The position numbers and the translations under genes were made by a program. Of a DNA stretch of 64,000 bases, positions 47,476-58,302 are shown piece after piece; the stretch's first letter is position 1; every line of letters starts with the position of its first letter. Below the pieces are notes generated by a model. It did no database searches. It was not told the origin of the DNA and saw nothing but the letters and a program-made list of their open reading frames with translations. Source of the DNA: Caulobacteraceae bacterium (GTDB lineage: Bacteria; Pseudomonadota; Alphaproteobacteria; Caulobacterales; Caulobacteraceae); contig CANJLQ010000007.1 in NCBI GenBank assembly GCA_947475735.1, positions 1-64,000 of the forward strand, in the 5' to 3' direction.

Positions 47476-47886
47476 ATGGAAGACTTCATCCCGCTGTTCG
47501 CCATCTTCGCGGTGTTCGGCACCATCACCGCCATCGTCGTCGGCCCCAGCTATCTGAAGAGCAAGGAACGCCGCGAGATGCAGGCGACGGTCCGCGCCGC
47601 CATCGACAAGGGCCAGCCCCTGCCGCCCGAGGTCATCGAGGCTCTGGGCAAGGAGGCCACCCGCAACATCCCCAGCCGCACCCGCGACATTCGCCGGGGC
47701 ATCATCTGGCTGGCGGTCGGCATCGGCATGGCGGCCTTCAGCGTCATCAACGACATGCGCGGTTTCGGCGACGACTGGAACGGCGGTCCCAACTTCGACG
47801 GCGGCCTGCTGGGCATCGCGGCGATCCCGATCACCATCGGCCTGGCCTTCATCGTCCTGAGCTTCTTCAACAAGAACAAGGACTGA
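47476..47886 (+). CDS. DUF6249-family membrane protein, module 2
   Basis: A 136-residue membrane protein: first helix (LFAIFAVFGTITAIVVG), cytoplasmic part with DKGQPLPPEVIEAL, then RRGIIWLAVGIGMAAFSV and GIAAIPITIGLAFIVLSFF helices, as in DUF6249. Paralogue-like to 45672. Ribosome site GAGGGGAC. The sigma gene begins 27 bases later. Confidence 0.8.
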   Translation: MEDFIPLFAIFAVFGTITAIVVGPSYLKSKERREMQATVRAAIDKGQPLPPEVIEALGKEATRNIPSRTRDIRRGIIWLAVGIGMAAFSVINDMRGFGDDWNGGPNFDGGLLGIAAIPITIGLAFIVLSFFNKNKD

Positions 47887-47913
47887 GCCGCGGCTGACAG
47901 GGGGAAATCTGTC

Positions 47914-48477
47914 ATGGCCCAGTCCCTTCTGGACCGGCACGACGTGGAGCTGGCGGCCCTCGCGGCCGCCGGCGGGCGGCGCGAGTTCGGCGAGCTGGTG
48001 CGTCGGCACGGCTCGGCGGTGCGGGCGCTGCTACGGCGGATGGGGGCGCAACCCTCGGAAGCCGACGACGTCGCCCAGGACGCCTTTCTGCAAGCGTTCG
48101 AGAAATGCGCCGAGTTCCGGGGCGAAGGCACCTTCGCCGCCTGGGTCAAGCGCATCGCCGCGCGCCTGTATCTGAAGCGCAAGGCGAAGAACGCCCGCTA
48201 CGTCGCTGAACTGGAGCCCGAACAGGCCGAGGCGGTGGCGGCTCCCGACACGGCCGGCCACGTCGATCTGGACGAAGCCCTGAAAGGCCTCAGCGAGGTC
48301 GAGCGTCTGTGCGTCTCCCTGTGTCATGGCGCGGGGCTGTCTCATCCCGAGATCGCCGCCGCCATGAATCTGCCGCTTGGAACGGTGAAGTCTCATGTCA
48401 AACGTGGTCTGGATAAACTCCGCGCCCGGCTTTCGCCGGCCGTGGGACAGTCGGGGAGGGCGGCCCATGTCGTCTGA
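47914..48477 (+). CDS. ECF-family RNA polymerase sigma factor, module 2
   Basis: A 187-residue ECF sigma factor: region 2 (EFGELVRRHGSAVRALLRRMG...EADDVAQDAFLQAFEK, FAAWVKRIAARLYLKRKAKNAR) and region 4 (LSEVERLCVSLCHGAGLSHPEIAAAMNLPLGTVKSHVKRGLDKLRARL). Its gene overlaps the next by 11 bases, the same overlap as in module 1. Confidence 0.9.
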   Translation: MAQSLLDRHDVELAALAAAGGRREFGELVRRHGSAVRALLRRMGAQPSEADDVAQDAFLQAFEKCAEFRGEGTFAAWVKRIAARLYLKRKAKNARYVAELEPEQAEAVAAPDTAGHVDLDEALKGLSEVERLCVSLCHGAGLSHPEIAAAMNLPLGTVKSHVKRGLDKLRARLSPAVGQSGRAAHVV

Positions 48478-48886
48478 CGAATTCGATCCGGCGATCGAGC
48501 GGTTGTTCAGCCGCGCGCCCCAGATGGCCGATGCGTCGCTGTTCGCGGCAGGCGTGGAGGCGAAGCTTCAGTCGTCCAGTCAGGTCCGAACCCTCGCCCT
48601 GACACTGGCGGGCCTGATCGGCGGCGTTATCGCCGTGCGCGAATCGACGAACGTCAGCTTCACCCTGTCGGACGCGCGCGCGCCCGTCGCTGGTCGCGCC
48701 ATCGGTCAGGGCTTCGAGGCCGCCACGCTGAGCGTCCAGAGCGCGACCCAGTCCGGATTGCAATCGCTCGGTCTCGGCGACGTCTCGCTTGGGTCTCTGG
48801 GCGGGATGCAGCTATTCTGGATCACGGCGGGCGCTCTGATCGCCCTGGCGGCCGCGGCCGTGGTGAAGCTGTCCCAGGAGGTCTGA
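48467..48886 (+). CDS. Membrane protein, putative anti-sigma partner 2
   Basis: A 139-residue protein with a cytoplasmic head (FDPAIERLFSRAPQMADASLFAAGVEAKL), a hydrophobic span (LALTLAGLIGGVIAV) and a second at the C-terminus (LFWITAGALIALAAAAVVKL). ATG at 48467 inside the sigma gene end; longer upstream reading is within the sigma frame. Likely anti-sigma by analogy; no zinc motif. panB starts 2 bases after it. Confidence 0.6.
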   Translation: MSSDEFDPAIERLFSRAPQMADASLFAAGVEAKLQSSSQVRTLALTLAGLIGGVIAVRESTNVSFTLSDARAPVAGRAIGQGFEAATLSVQSATQSGLQSLGLGDVSLGSLGGMQLFWITAGALIALAAAAVVKLSQEV

Positions 48887-48888
48887 TC

Positions 48889-49725
48889 GTGTCGAGCCAG
48901 AAACAGGAGGCGGCCAAACGCCTCGCGGCGCCGGACATCATGCGCCGCAAGGGCGGGGAGCCGATCGTCTGCCTGACCGCCTATGACGCGCCGACGGCCG
49001 AGCTTCTGGACCCGCACTGCGACCTCCTGCTGGTCGGCGACAGCGTGGGCATGGTCGTCCACGGCCTGCCCAACACCGTGGGGGTGACGCTGGAAATGAT
49101 GATCCTGCACGGCCAGGCGGTGATGCGGGGATCGCGCCGGGCCATGGTCGTCATCGACATGCCCTTTGGCAGCTACGAGGGCGGCAAGGAGATCGCCTAT
49201 CAGAACTGCGCGCGCGTGATGAAGGAGACCGGGGCCCAGGCGGTGAAGCTGGAAAGCGGCCCGACCGTGCCCCAGACGATCGAGTATCTGGTCCAGCGGG
49301 GGATTCCTGTGATGGGCCACGTCGGGCTGCGTCCCCAGGCGGTGCTGACCGAGGGGGCGTTCAAGGCCAAGGGCAAGACCGACGACGAGCGGCTGCGCGT
49401 TATCGCCGAGGCCGAGGCCACGGCCGATGCCGGGGCCTTCGCCATCGTGGTCGAGGGCACGGCCGAGCCGGTCGCCGCCGAGATCACACGGTCCATCGAC
49501 AAGCCAACGATCGGCATCGGGGCCTCGGCCGCCTGCGACGGCCAGATCCTGGTGACGCCCGATATGCTGGGGCTATTCGACTGGACGCCCAAATTCGTGC
49601 GCCGCTACGCTGATCTGAGGGGCGAGATCGACCGGGCCGTCGCGGGTTACGCCGCCGATGTTCGGGCCCGCCGTTTTCCTGCCGAAGTCGAGACCTACTT
49701 CTCGAAAAAGCCCGCCGCGACCTGA
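48889..49725 (+). CDS. panB: 3-methyl-2-oxobutanoate hydroxymethyltransferase
   Basis: PanB (278 aa) makes ketopantoate from 2-oxoisovalerate and methylene-tetrahydrofolate, the first step to pantothenate and coenzyme A. ACD-like core: VCLTAYDAPTAELLDPHCDLLLVGDSVGMVVHGL (metal-binding Asp), VVIDMPFGSYEGG, AVKLESG, IPVMGHVGLRPQAV and the end IGIGASAACDGQILVTPDMLGL. GTG start with CAGGAGG upstream. Neighbours unrelated in function. Confidence 0.95.
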   Translation: MSSQKQEAAKRLAAPDIMRRKGGEPIVCLTAYDAPTAELLDPHCDLLLVGDSVGMVVHGLPNTVGVTLEMMILHGQAVMRGSRRAMVVIDMPFGSYEGGKEIAYQNCARVMKETGAQAVKLESGPTVPQTIEYLVQRGIPVMGHVGLRPQAVLTEGAFKAKGKTDDERLRVIAEAEATADAGAFAIVVEGTAEPVAAEITRSIDKPTIGIGASAACDGQILVTPDMLGLFDWTPKFVRRYADLRGEIDRAVAGYAADVRARRFPAEVETYFSKKPAAT

Positions 49726-49823
49726 GGTCCGTCTTCCTGACGGACAGCGTTGCGGGCGCGGGGTCGAACCTCTAGGGTCCGCGCCGATTGGCTTTTCAGC
49801 GTTTTTTCGGGGCGGCGTTTCAC

Positions 49824-50591
49824 GTGACTGATGTCTTTGAGGAGGTCGAGGAGGAGATTCGCTCCGAACGCCTGAAGCGCCTCGCGCGCCAGTGGCTGCC
49901 CATCGGCGGCGGGATTCTGGCCGTCGCCCTGGTGGCCGCCCTGGCCTGGTGGGGCTGGCAGTCGATGCAGACTGGCCGCGCGCATGACGGCTCGGTCGCC
50001 TATCAACGCGGTCTCGAAGCCTTGCAGTCCGGCGATCAGGCGGGCGCCGAGAGCGCCTTCACCGAGGCCGCCGAAAAGGGCAACGGCGCCTACAAGGCCC
50101 TGGCGCTGCAGCAGCGCGCGGGCATCGCTGTCGCGGCCAACCGCATCCCCGACGCAATCGCCCTGTTCGACGAGGCGGCCAAGGCCGCCGGCGACCCGAT
50201 CCTCGCCGATCCCGCGCGCTTCAAGGCGGCGCTGCTGGTCATGGATACGGGATCGCTGGAAGACGTCGAGACCCGGCTGACGCCGTTGACCGAGGAAGGG
50301 CGCCCGATGCGCCCGTTCGCCCAGGAGGCCCTGGGTCTGGCGCGTCTGCAACACGGCAAGCCGACCGAGGCGCGCGAGCTTTTCACCCTGCTGACGCTCG
50401 GCCAGGACGTGCCGGAGGCGGTGCGCCAGCGTGCCCAGGCGGCCATCGGTTTGATCGACAGCGAAACGACCGCCGGGCTCGCCGCCATCGTCGCGGCCCA
50501 GCAGGTCAATCCGCCCGCGCCCGTGCTTCAGGGTTCGCCGACCGGTCAGGCCGCTCCTGCCCAGGCACCGGCCGAGGCACCTGCCCCGTGA
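49824..50591 (+). CDS. YfgM-like tetratricopeptide membrane protein
   Basis: A 255-residue protein with a cytoplasmic start (MTDVFEEVEEEIRSERLKRLARQW), one membrane helix (~27-48) and a periplasmic TPR_21-type domain; a Pro/Ala tail follows. YfgM works with SecYEG and periplasmic chaperones in E. coli, where the gene precedes bamB and der exactly as here. GTG at 49824 is chosen because conserved sequence begins there; an in-frame start at 49788 would add 12 residues. Confidence 0.85.
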   Translation: MTDVFEEVEEEIRSERLKRLARQWLPIGGGILAVALVAALAWWGWQSMQTGRAHDGSVAYQRGLEALQSGDQAGAESAFTEAAEKGNGAYKALALQQRAGIAVAANRIPDAIALFDEAAKAAGDPILADPARFKAALLVMDTGSLEDVETRLTPLTEEGRPMRPFAQEALGLARLQHGKPTEARELFTLLTLGQDVPEAVRQRAQAAIGLIDSETTAGLAAIVAAQQVNPPAPVLQGSPTGQAAPAQAPAEAPAP

Positions 50592-50611
50592 GTTTCGAGA
50601 CCGGAGTTCGG

Positions 50612-52063
50612 ATGACGACTGTGATGCGCGCCCTCAAGGTCGTGGCCGTGATCGGCCTGGCCGCCACCGTGGCGTCTTGCGCCTCAGCACGGCGCGTCCT
50701 GCCGTTCGGCCTCGGCCAGGACGACACCCCGCAAGCCACGGCCAGCGCGGGGGACCGGGTATCGATCCTGTCGTTCGAGCAGCAGCTGGCGCCGTCGGCG
50801 GCCCTGTCGGGTCGTGACTTCTTCCTGCCCGGTCCTGTGGCCCGGACCAGCTGGCCCATGGCCGGCGGCACGCCCGAGAACCTGGTTGAGCACAGCATCG
50901 CCGCTCCGGCCTTCGAGATCGCCTGGCGCCGCGGCATCGGTCGCGGTTCCAGCCGCACGACCCAGGTCATGGCGCCGCCGATCGCGGCGGACGGCCGGAT
51001 CTACGTCATGGACGGCGAGTCGACCGTGACCGCCGTGGACGCCGGGTCCGGCGAGGTCGTCTGGCGGCGCAACGTCAAGCCCGACGGGCGCGAAGCCGCC
51101 GGTGGGGTCGCCATGTTCGGCCTGCCGGTCCCCTTCGTCGGATCGGGCGGTGGTGCTCTGGAAGGGGGCTTCGGCGGCGGCCTGGCGATCGCCGGCGGTC
51201 GCGTATTCGTCGCCTCCGGATACCGCACCCTGTCCGCTCTGGACGCCGCGACTGGCAATCCGATCTGGAGTCAGCCTGTCGACGTGCCGCTGCACAGTGC
51301 CCCGACGGTCGTGGCGAACCGCGTCTATGTGATCGACGTCGACAATCAGATCATCGCCTTCAATGCCCAGACGGGCAGCCAGGACTGGTCCTATCGCGGG
51401 ATCGTCGAACCGGCGCGCGTGCTGCGGGCCTCCAGCCCTGCGGTCAGCGGTGACACCGTCATCGCGCCCTTCTCGTCCGGCGAGGTCGTGGCTCTGCGCG
51501 CATCGAACGGCCAGCCGGTCTGGAACCAGGTCCTGTCGCGCACCAGCCGCACCAGCGCCCTTTCCGAGATTCGCGACATCGCGGGTCGCCCGGTCATCTC
51601 GCGCGGCTTCGTCTATGCGGTCGGGCACTCCGGCCTGATGCAGGCGATGGACATCCGGACGGGCCAGCCCCGCTGGTCCGCGCCGGTTGCGGGGGTCAAC
51701 GCGCCCTTGCCCGCGGGCGACGTGGTCTACGTTGTGTCGAAGTCCGGTGAACTGACGCTGCTGAACCGCGACACGGGGGCCGTCTACTGGACGAAGAACC
51801 TCAACGAGGGCCGCATTCGTCAGGAAGGCGGCGTGTTCGGCCTGTTCGATCGCACGGTGCGGCCGGAGTGGTCGGGACCGGTTCTGGCGTCCAACCGCCT
51901 GGTGCTGGTCAATTCGGACGGCGAGGCCGTCGCCTTCGACCCCAAGACCGGGGCCCAGACAGCCTCGATCCGGCTGGGCAGCGCGGCCTATCTGGCCCCG
52001 ATCGCCTACAACGGGGTGCTGTATGTCCTGACCGACAACGGCGATCTCGTCAGCATCCGCTGA
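50612..52063 (+). CDS. bamB: Outer-membrane assembly lipoprotein BamB
   Basis: BamB (483 aa) is the beta-propeller lipoprotein of the BAM complex. Lipoprotein signal with VASC; then eight PQQ-type blades (GRIYVMDGESTVTAVDAGSGEVVWRR, VYVIDVDNQIIAFNAQTGSQDWSY, GELTLLNRDTGAVYWTK are typical). ATG at 50612 has CCGGAG 6 bases upstream; GTG at 50588 overlapping the previous stop is possible. A Gly-rich insertion (GSGGGALEGGFGGG) near residue 175 is notable. Confidence 0.92.
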   Translation: MTTVMRALKVVAVIGLAATVASCASARRVLPFGLGQDDTPQATASAGDRVSILSFEQQLAPSAALSGRDFFLPGPVARTSWPMAGGTPENLVEHSIAAPAFEIAWRRGIGRGSSRTTQVMAPPIAADGRIYVMDGESTVTAVDAGSGEVVWRRNVKPDGREAAGGVAMFGLPVPFVGSGGGALEGGFGGGLAIAGGRVFVASGYRTLSALDAATGNPIWSQPVDVPLHSAPTVVANRVYVIDVDNQIIAFNAQTGSQDWSYRGIVEPARVLRASSPAVSGDTVIAPFSSGEVVALRASNGQPVWNQVLSRTSRTSALSEIRDIAGRPVISRGFVYAVGHSGLMQAMDIRTGQPRWSAPVAGVNAPLPAGDVVYVVSKSGELTLLNRDTGAVYWTKNLNEGRIRQEGGVFGLFDRTVRPEWSGPVLASNRLVLVNSDGEAVAFDPKTGAQTASIRLGSAAYLAPIAYNGVLYVLTDNGDLVSIR

Positions 52064-52095
52064 CGTTGAACACCAAACTGCGTTAGAAGGCCGGC

Positions 52096-53709
<1,614 letters not shown>

Positions 53710-53720
53710 GCGCTGACTGA

Positions 53721-55205
53721 CTATTCCGGGATGTCGCGGAAGTTTCCGTAGCCGCTGCGCGCAAGGTTGCCGAACTTGGTGGTGTCGGAATCGAAGCTCA
53801 GCTTGACGATGCCGATGGGGCCGTGGCGCTGCTTGCCGATGACGACCTCGGCCATGCCCTTGAGCTCGTCCATCTCTTCCTGCCACTTCATGTGCTCTTC
53901 GGTGCCCTCCTTGGGCTCCAGGCGCTCCTTGTAGTAGCTCTCGCGGTAGACGAACATCACGCAGTCCGCGTCCTGCTCGATCGAGCCGGACTCGCGCAGG
54001 TCCGACAGCTGGGGCCGCTTGTCCTCGCGGTTCTCGACCTGACGCGACAGCTGCGACAGGGCGATGATCGGGACGTTCAGCTCCTTGGCCAGCGCCTTCA
54101 GCCCGCCGGTGATCTCCGATACCTCCTGCACCCGGTTCTTCTGGCCGTTACCCTCGCCGACGGTGATGAGCTGCAGGTAGTCGACGATGATGAGGTCGAG
54201 GCCCTGTTCGGCGCGTTTCAGGCGGCGGGCCCGGGCGGCCAGTTTCGAAATGGCCAGGCCGCCGGTGGCGTCGATGTAGAGCGGGCTCTCGCCGATCTCG
54301 ATGGCGGCGTCGCGGACCTTGCCGAAGTCCGACGCGTCGATCTCGCCCTTTCTCAGCCGGTCCGAGGACACGCCCGACGCGTCGGCCAGGATCCGCATGG
54401 CCAGCTGTTCGGCGCTCATTTCCAGGCTGAAGAAGGCCACCACGCCGCCTGATGCGGTCTTGCGGCCGTCCGGTGTCGGCTCCCAGCGATAGTTGCGGGC
54501 GACGTTGAAGGCGATGTTGGTCGCCAGCGCCGTCTTGCCCATCGAGGGGCGGCCCGCGAGGATCAGCAGATCGGATGGATAGAGGCCGCCCAGCTTCTGG
54601 TCGAGATCGTCGAGGTGGGTGGCCAGACCGGCCAGCTTGCCGTCGCGCTGATAGGCCTCGCCGGCCATCTGGACCGCGCCCGCCAGGGCCGTCGAGAAGC
54701 TGACGAATCCGGAAGAGGGCGCCCCGGTCTCGGCGAGGGAGTAGAGCGTCAATTCGGCCTGCTCGATCTGTTCGATCGCGGGCGTCTCGGGGTCGGGGGC
54801 TTCCTTGATGATGTCGCCGCCGATGCGGATGAGGTCGCGGCGCAGCGCCAGGTCGTAGACCACGCGGGCGTAGTCTGGCGCGTTCGCTCCCGGAGGCGCG
54901 CGGTCCATCAGGTCGGCGAGGTAGCGCAGGCCGCCGAACTCGGCGAAGGCCGGGTCCTGCTTGAACCGCTCCATCAGGATGGTGGGCTCGGCCAGCAGGC
55001 CCTGACGGATGTGATCCTCGATCGCGTCGTACAGCCGCTGATGGAAAGGCTCGTAGAAGTGCGAGCCGCGCAGGCGATCCGACAGCCGCTCGAACACGGC
55101 GTTGTCGAACATCAGGGCCCCCAACAGCGCCTGCTCGGCCTCCAGATTGTGGGGCAGGGACGGGATGGCGACGGAGTCGGCGGAGATGGGGGCGTAGGCG
55201 TTCAT
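53721..55205 (-). CDS. dnaB: Replicative DNA helicase DnaB
   Basis: DnaB (494 aa) unwinds the fork as a hexamer. N-terminal helical domain (LPHNLEAEQALLGALMFDNAVFERL), then RecA-like domain: Walker A GRPSMGKTAL, FFSLEMSAEQLAMR, DLIIVDYLQLI (Walker B) and LSQLSRQVENREDKRPQLSDLRESGSIEQDADCVMFVYR. Length normal and no intein. Transcribed toward der. Confidence 0.97.
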   Translation of the reverse strand: MNAYAPISADSVAIPSLPHNLEAEQALLGALMFDNAVFERLSDRLRGSHFYEPFHQRLYDAIEDHIRQGLLAEPTILMERFKQDPAFAEFGGLRYLADLMDRAPPGANAPDYARVVYDLALRRDLIRIGGDIIKEAPDPETPAIEQIEQAELTLYSLAETGAPSSGFVSFSTALAGAVQMAGEAYQRDGKLAGLATHLDDLDQKLGGLYPSDLLILAGRPSMGKTALATNIAFNVARNYRWEPTPDGRKTASGGVVAFFSLEMSAEQLAMRILADASGVSSDRLRKGEIDASDFGKVRDAAIEIGESPLYIDATGGLAISKLAARARRLKRAEQGLDLIIVDYLQLITVGEGNGQKNRVQEVSEITGGLKALAKELNVPIIALSQLSRQVENREDKRPQLSDLRESGSIEQDADCVMFVYRESYYKERLEPKEGTEEHMKWQEEMDELKGMAEVVIGKQRHGPIGIVKLSFDSDTTKFGNLARSGYGNFRDIPE

Positions 55206-55328
55206 CGGGTTAACGCATACCCCTAGGACGCCCCTGCGCCACGCGCCGACGTACCCTTGGCCGGGGATCGAATCGGCCCCGCTGTGGATCGCTGGAAAAT
55301 CCCTAGACGGATCAGTTCAGCCGACGAC

Positions 55329-55709
55329 TCAGGCTACCGGGCAGGGGTAGGTCGACGTCAGCCACGCCCGGATGCCGTCCGTCGGCGTCATCCGCCGACG
55401 ACGCTCCTGTGGGATGGCATTCAGGAAATCCAGAAGCTGACGCGGGTTCATCTGTATCCGCTCAGGAGGGCACGCGGGCGGGGTTCGACCTGCGGCGCGC
55501 GCCGAGCGCACTTCGGTGCTGACAACTGTCATGGAGGCGTTGAACTCCCGGATCAGGCGGCGCGCGTCGGATCGGATAGCCGAGGTCGGGTTGAGCGGCA
55601 CACGGTTCGCCTCGCTGACGAAGGCGTCGAGCGTTCGGGTCTGGGCACCGGCGGGCATGGCGCAGGCGACAACGATCGCCGTAGCGACGGCGGCGAAGAC
55701 AACTTTCAT
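55329..55709 (-). CDS. Secreted Rap1a/Tai-like small protein
   Basis: A 126-residue exported protein (signal peptide to about AGAQ at residue 23). The C-terminal half has the pattern ACPPERIQMNPRQLLDFLNAIPQERRRRM...IRAWLTSTYPCP, matching the CPP ... P-x2-R ... W/L-x4-YPCP layout of Rap1a/Tai domains, some members of which are immunity proteins against type VI amidases; most are of unknown role. The N-terminal half is not recognised. No effector or T6SS gene is adjacent, so an immunity function is not supported by context. Confidence 0.6.
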   Translation of the reverse strand: MKVVFAAVATAIVVACAMPAGAQTRTLDAFVSEANRVPLNPTSAIRSDARRLIREFNASMTVVSTEVRSARAAGRTPPACPPERIQMNPRQLLDFLNAIPQERRRRMTPTDGIRAWLTSTYPCPVA

Positions 55710-55773
55710 GTGGCCCCTCTGATCTCACCGCGCACTGCAACGCTGGATGGCGGCGAATCCAAGGCGTGGTCAT

Positions 55774-55805
55774 GAAAACGGCGCGGGGACCGCTCCCCGC
55801 GCCGT
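55774..55805 (-). terminator. Terminator of the second TonB receptor
   Basis: ACGGCGCGGGG (55778-55788) pairs perfectly with 55795-55805 around a six-base loop; on the minus strand it is followed by TTTTCA. It lies 26 bases beyond the receptor's stop. Confidence 0.88.
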
Positions 55806-55830
55806 CTCAGGTCCACCGAGCGGGGTGTCC

Positions 55831-58302
55831 CTAGAAATTGTAGCTCAGGCGGCCGTACAGGAAGCGACCGTTGAAGCCGTAGGGCGAGAACTGCGGGAAC
55901 CCGACCGAGCCGGTGGGCGGGTTCAGGTTCGCCGGGGTGAAGTTCGGGTATTCGTCGAACAGGTTGTTCACGCCGAACGCCGCCGTGACGCCGATCGGGA
56001 ACTCATAGCGGCCCTCCAGATCCACCAGGGTGTCGTCGCCCGTCTCGTAGTCGAGGGTCGAGACGTTGTTGGCGATCAGGACGCTGTCGTAGTAGGTCGC
56101 GCGCGCCGTGGCGGAAAATCCGCCCAACGACCAGTCGAGCGAACCGACGATCTTGGACGAGGGGGTCCCCTCCTCGAAGGCGAGGATGTTGGACCGGTCG
56201 AACAGGAAGTTCGGCGAGACCGGGATGGAAACGACGGGAATGCCCGGCACCTTGTCCACCGAGGTGTCGTTGAAGTTGCCGGCCAGGGTGAAGTCGAAGC
56301 GACCGGCGGTGTCGGTCGACAGACGGTAGCGCCCCACGATGTCCACGCCCTGGGTCGTCGTTTCCAGACCATTGGTGAAGAAGCGCGCCGAGGAGACGCC
56401 CAGTGGCTGGATGATGCCGAGAACCGCCGCGATGGTCGCCGCCGACTGGCTGGGACGGGTCGGTCCGAGGTTCTCGGACAGGATGATCCGGTCCTCGATC
56501 TCGATCTGATAGGCGTCGATGGTCAGTTCGAACGGGCCGCTGCGGAAGACGGCGCCCAGCGAATAGTTGACCGACTCTTCCGGCTCCAGGTCCCGGGCAC
56601 CGAGGGCGATGGATACGGGATCGTCGACGCGGAAGGTCCCGGACTGGATCAGGTTGGTGACCGGAACGCCACCAACCACGGTCGTGACGAGGTTGGTCGC
56701 GATGTAGCTGAAGTACTGCTGTTGCAGCGCCGGAGCGCGGAAGCCGGTCGACACCGCGCCGCGCAGGGCGAAGGCGGGCGAGAAGTCATAGCGGCCGGAG
56801 ATCTTGCCGGTGAGGGTCTCGCCGAAGTCGGAATAGTTCTCATAGCGAGCGGCGACGCCGAACGAGAGCGCCTCGGTCAGATTGCCTTCGATGTCGACAT
56901 AGGCGCCGATATTGCTGCGGTCCCGCTGGGTGGCGTTGGCGGGGCTGAAACCCGGGAAGCCCTGGGAACCGCCGGTCGCGCTGCTGCCCGGCACGCGAAT
57001 GTAGGACGCCTGCTGGCCGGCGGTCTGCTGGAAGTCTTCCGTGCGGTACTCGACGCCGAAGGCCAGGTTGACCGGCTCGGCGAGGCCCAGATCGAGCGGC
57101 CGGACGCCATCCACCGCCAGGGTGAACTGCTCATAAACCAACCCGCCGGCCCGGAAGCTGCGGAGCGAGTTCGCCCCGAACGAGGCGTTGATCGAATTCT
57201 CAACCCGATAGTCCAGGGCGTTGCGGCCATAGCTGGCAGAGATGTCCCAGTCCGTGCCCCAGGCCGGGCCGCGGAAACCGCCATACAGGTTGTAGTCGTT
57301 GATGTGCGTCGCGATCAGCGGCAGGAAGCCGTTCGGATAGACCGACAGAACGTTGCCCGTGGCGTTGTTGAAGGCACGGGCCGTGGCTGCCGACTCGGAG
57401 TCCTTGTTGACGAAACCGCCGAAGGCATAGACCTCCCAGCCCGCATCGAGCGGGTTGCCGAGGTTGAACCAGACGGCTTGAGATTCGACCGACGGATCGC
57501 CGAAGCGGCCCAACACGGTCGTCGTCGAATTGTTCGGCGTGGCGGCGGGCGTCGCATAGTCTGACCGGTTCGTGGGATCGCGCTGTTGAATCTCGCCCGA
57601 AATCGTCAGGAAGCCATCGTCGTAGAAAGGCAGGCCGATCCAGCCCGCGATCGACTTCTGCTCGCCGTCCGTGGCGCTCCGCGAACCGCGAGCGGTGTCG
57701 AACTCGGTGTCATAGCGGCCGTAGTTGACGGTGATGCCGCCGCCGCTGTTGGCCTCGCGCAGGCGCAGGTTGACCACGCCGGCGATGGCGTCCGAGCCGT
57801 ACTGGGCCGAGGCTCCGTCACGCAGCACCTCGACCGACCCCAGGGTCACCGACGGAATGGTGTTCAGGTCGAAGGCCGCCGCACCGCGGCCCAGGCTGCC
57901 GTTGACGTTGACCAGGGCGCTGATGTGCCCGCGCTGACCGTTGATCAGGACCAGGGTCTGGTCAGGAGCCAGGCCGCGCAAGGTCGCCGGGCGAACGTGG
58001 TCCGAACCGTCTGAAATGGCCGGGCGGGGGAAGTTGATCGAAGGGGCCGAAGCGGCGAGCGCCGTCGCAAGCTCGGTGCCCGTGCCCTGACGGGTCAGCA
58101 CCTCGCCAGAGATGACGTCGACGGGCGCGATCGTGTCGAGGCGGGTCCGGCCGACGGTCCGCGTGCCGGTCACAACGATTTCGTCGACCGTGTCCGCCTG
58201 GTCCTGCGCAGCGCTCTGGGCAAAGGCCGGTGCAGCCATGCAGGTCAACGCCACCACGGAGGCGAAACCGAGCAGGCGCACGCGTGAAGATCTGTGGGTC
58301 AT
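55831..58302 (-). CDS. TonB-dependent outer-membrane receptor
   Basis: An 823-residue receptor with signal peptide (to AFAQS, about residue 29), TonB-box-like VDEIVVTGTR, plug domain (VRPATLRGLAPDQTLVLINGQRGH, EVLRDGASAQYGSDAIAGVVNLRL) and barrel ending in YGRLSYNF with terminal Phe. The plug belongs to the group in which 'GQRGH'/'DGASAQYGSDAIAGV' is common, often linked to carbohydrate or peptide uptake; ligand not determinable. It differs from the receptor at 24077 and is expressed alone, with a perfect terminator. Confidence 0.93.
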   Translation of the reverse strand: MTHRSSRVRLLGFASVVALTCMAAPAFAQSAAQDQADTVDEIVVTGTRTVGRTRLDTIAPVDVISGEVLTRQGTGTELATALAASAPSINFPRPAISDGSDHVRPATLRGLAPDQTLVLINGQRGHISALVNVNGSLGRGAAAFDLNTIPSVTLGSVEVLRDGASAQYGSDAIAGVVNLRLREANSGGGITVNYGRYDTEFDTARGSRSATDGEQKSIAGWIGLPFYDDGFLTISGEIQQRDPTNRSDYATPAATPNNSTTTVLGRFGDPSVESQAVWFNLGNPLDAGWEVYAFGGFVNKDSESAATARAFNNATGNVLSVYPNGFLPLIATHINDYNLYGGFRGPAWGTDWDISASYGRNALDYRVENSINASFGANSLRSFRAGGLVYEQFTLAVDGVRPLDLGLAEPVNLAFGVEYRTEDFQQTAGQQASYIRVPGSSATGGSQGFPGFSPANATQRDRSNIGAYVDIEGNLTEALSFGVAARYENYSDFGETLTGKISGRYDFSPAFALRGAVSTGFRAPALQQQYFSYIATNLVTTVVGGVPVTNLIQSGTFRVDDPVSIALGARDLEPEESVNYSLGAVFRSGPFELTIDAYQIEIEDRIILSENLGPTRPSQSAATIAAVLGIIQPLGVSSARFFTNGLETTTQGVDIVGRYRLSTDTAGRFDFTLAGNFNDTSVDKVPGIPVVSIPVSPNFLFDRSNILAFEEGTPSSKIVGSLDWSLGGFSATARATYYDSVLIANNVSTLDYETGDDTLVDLEGRYEFPIGVTAAFGVNNLFDEYPNFTPANLNPPTGSVGFPQFSPYGFNGRFLYGRLSYNF

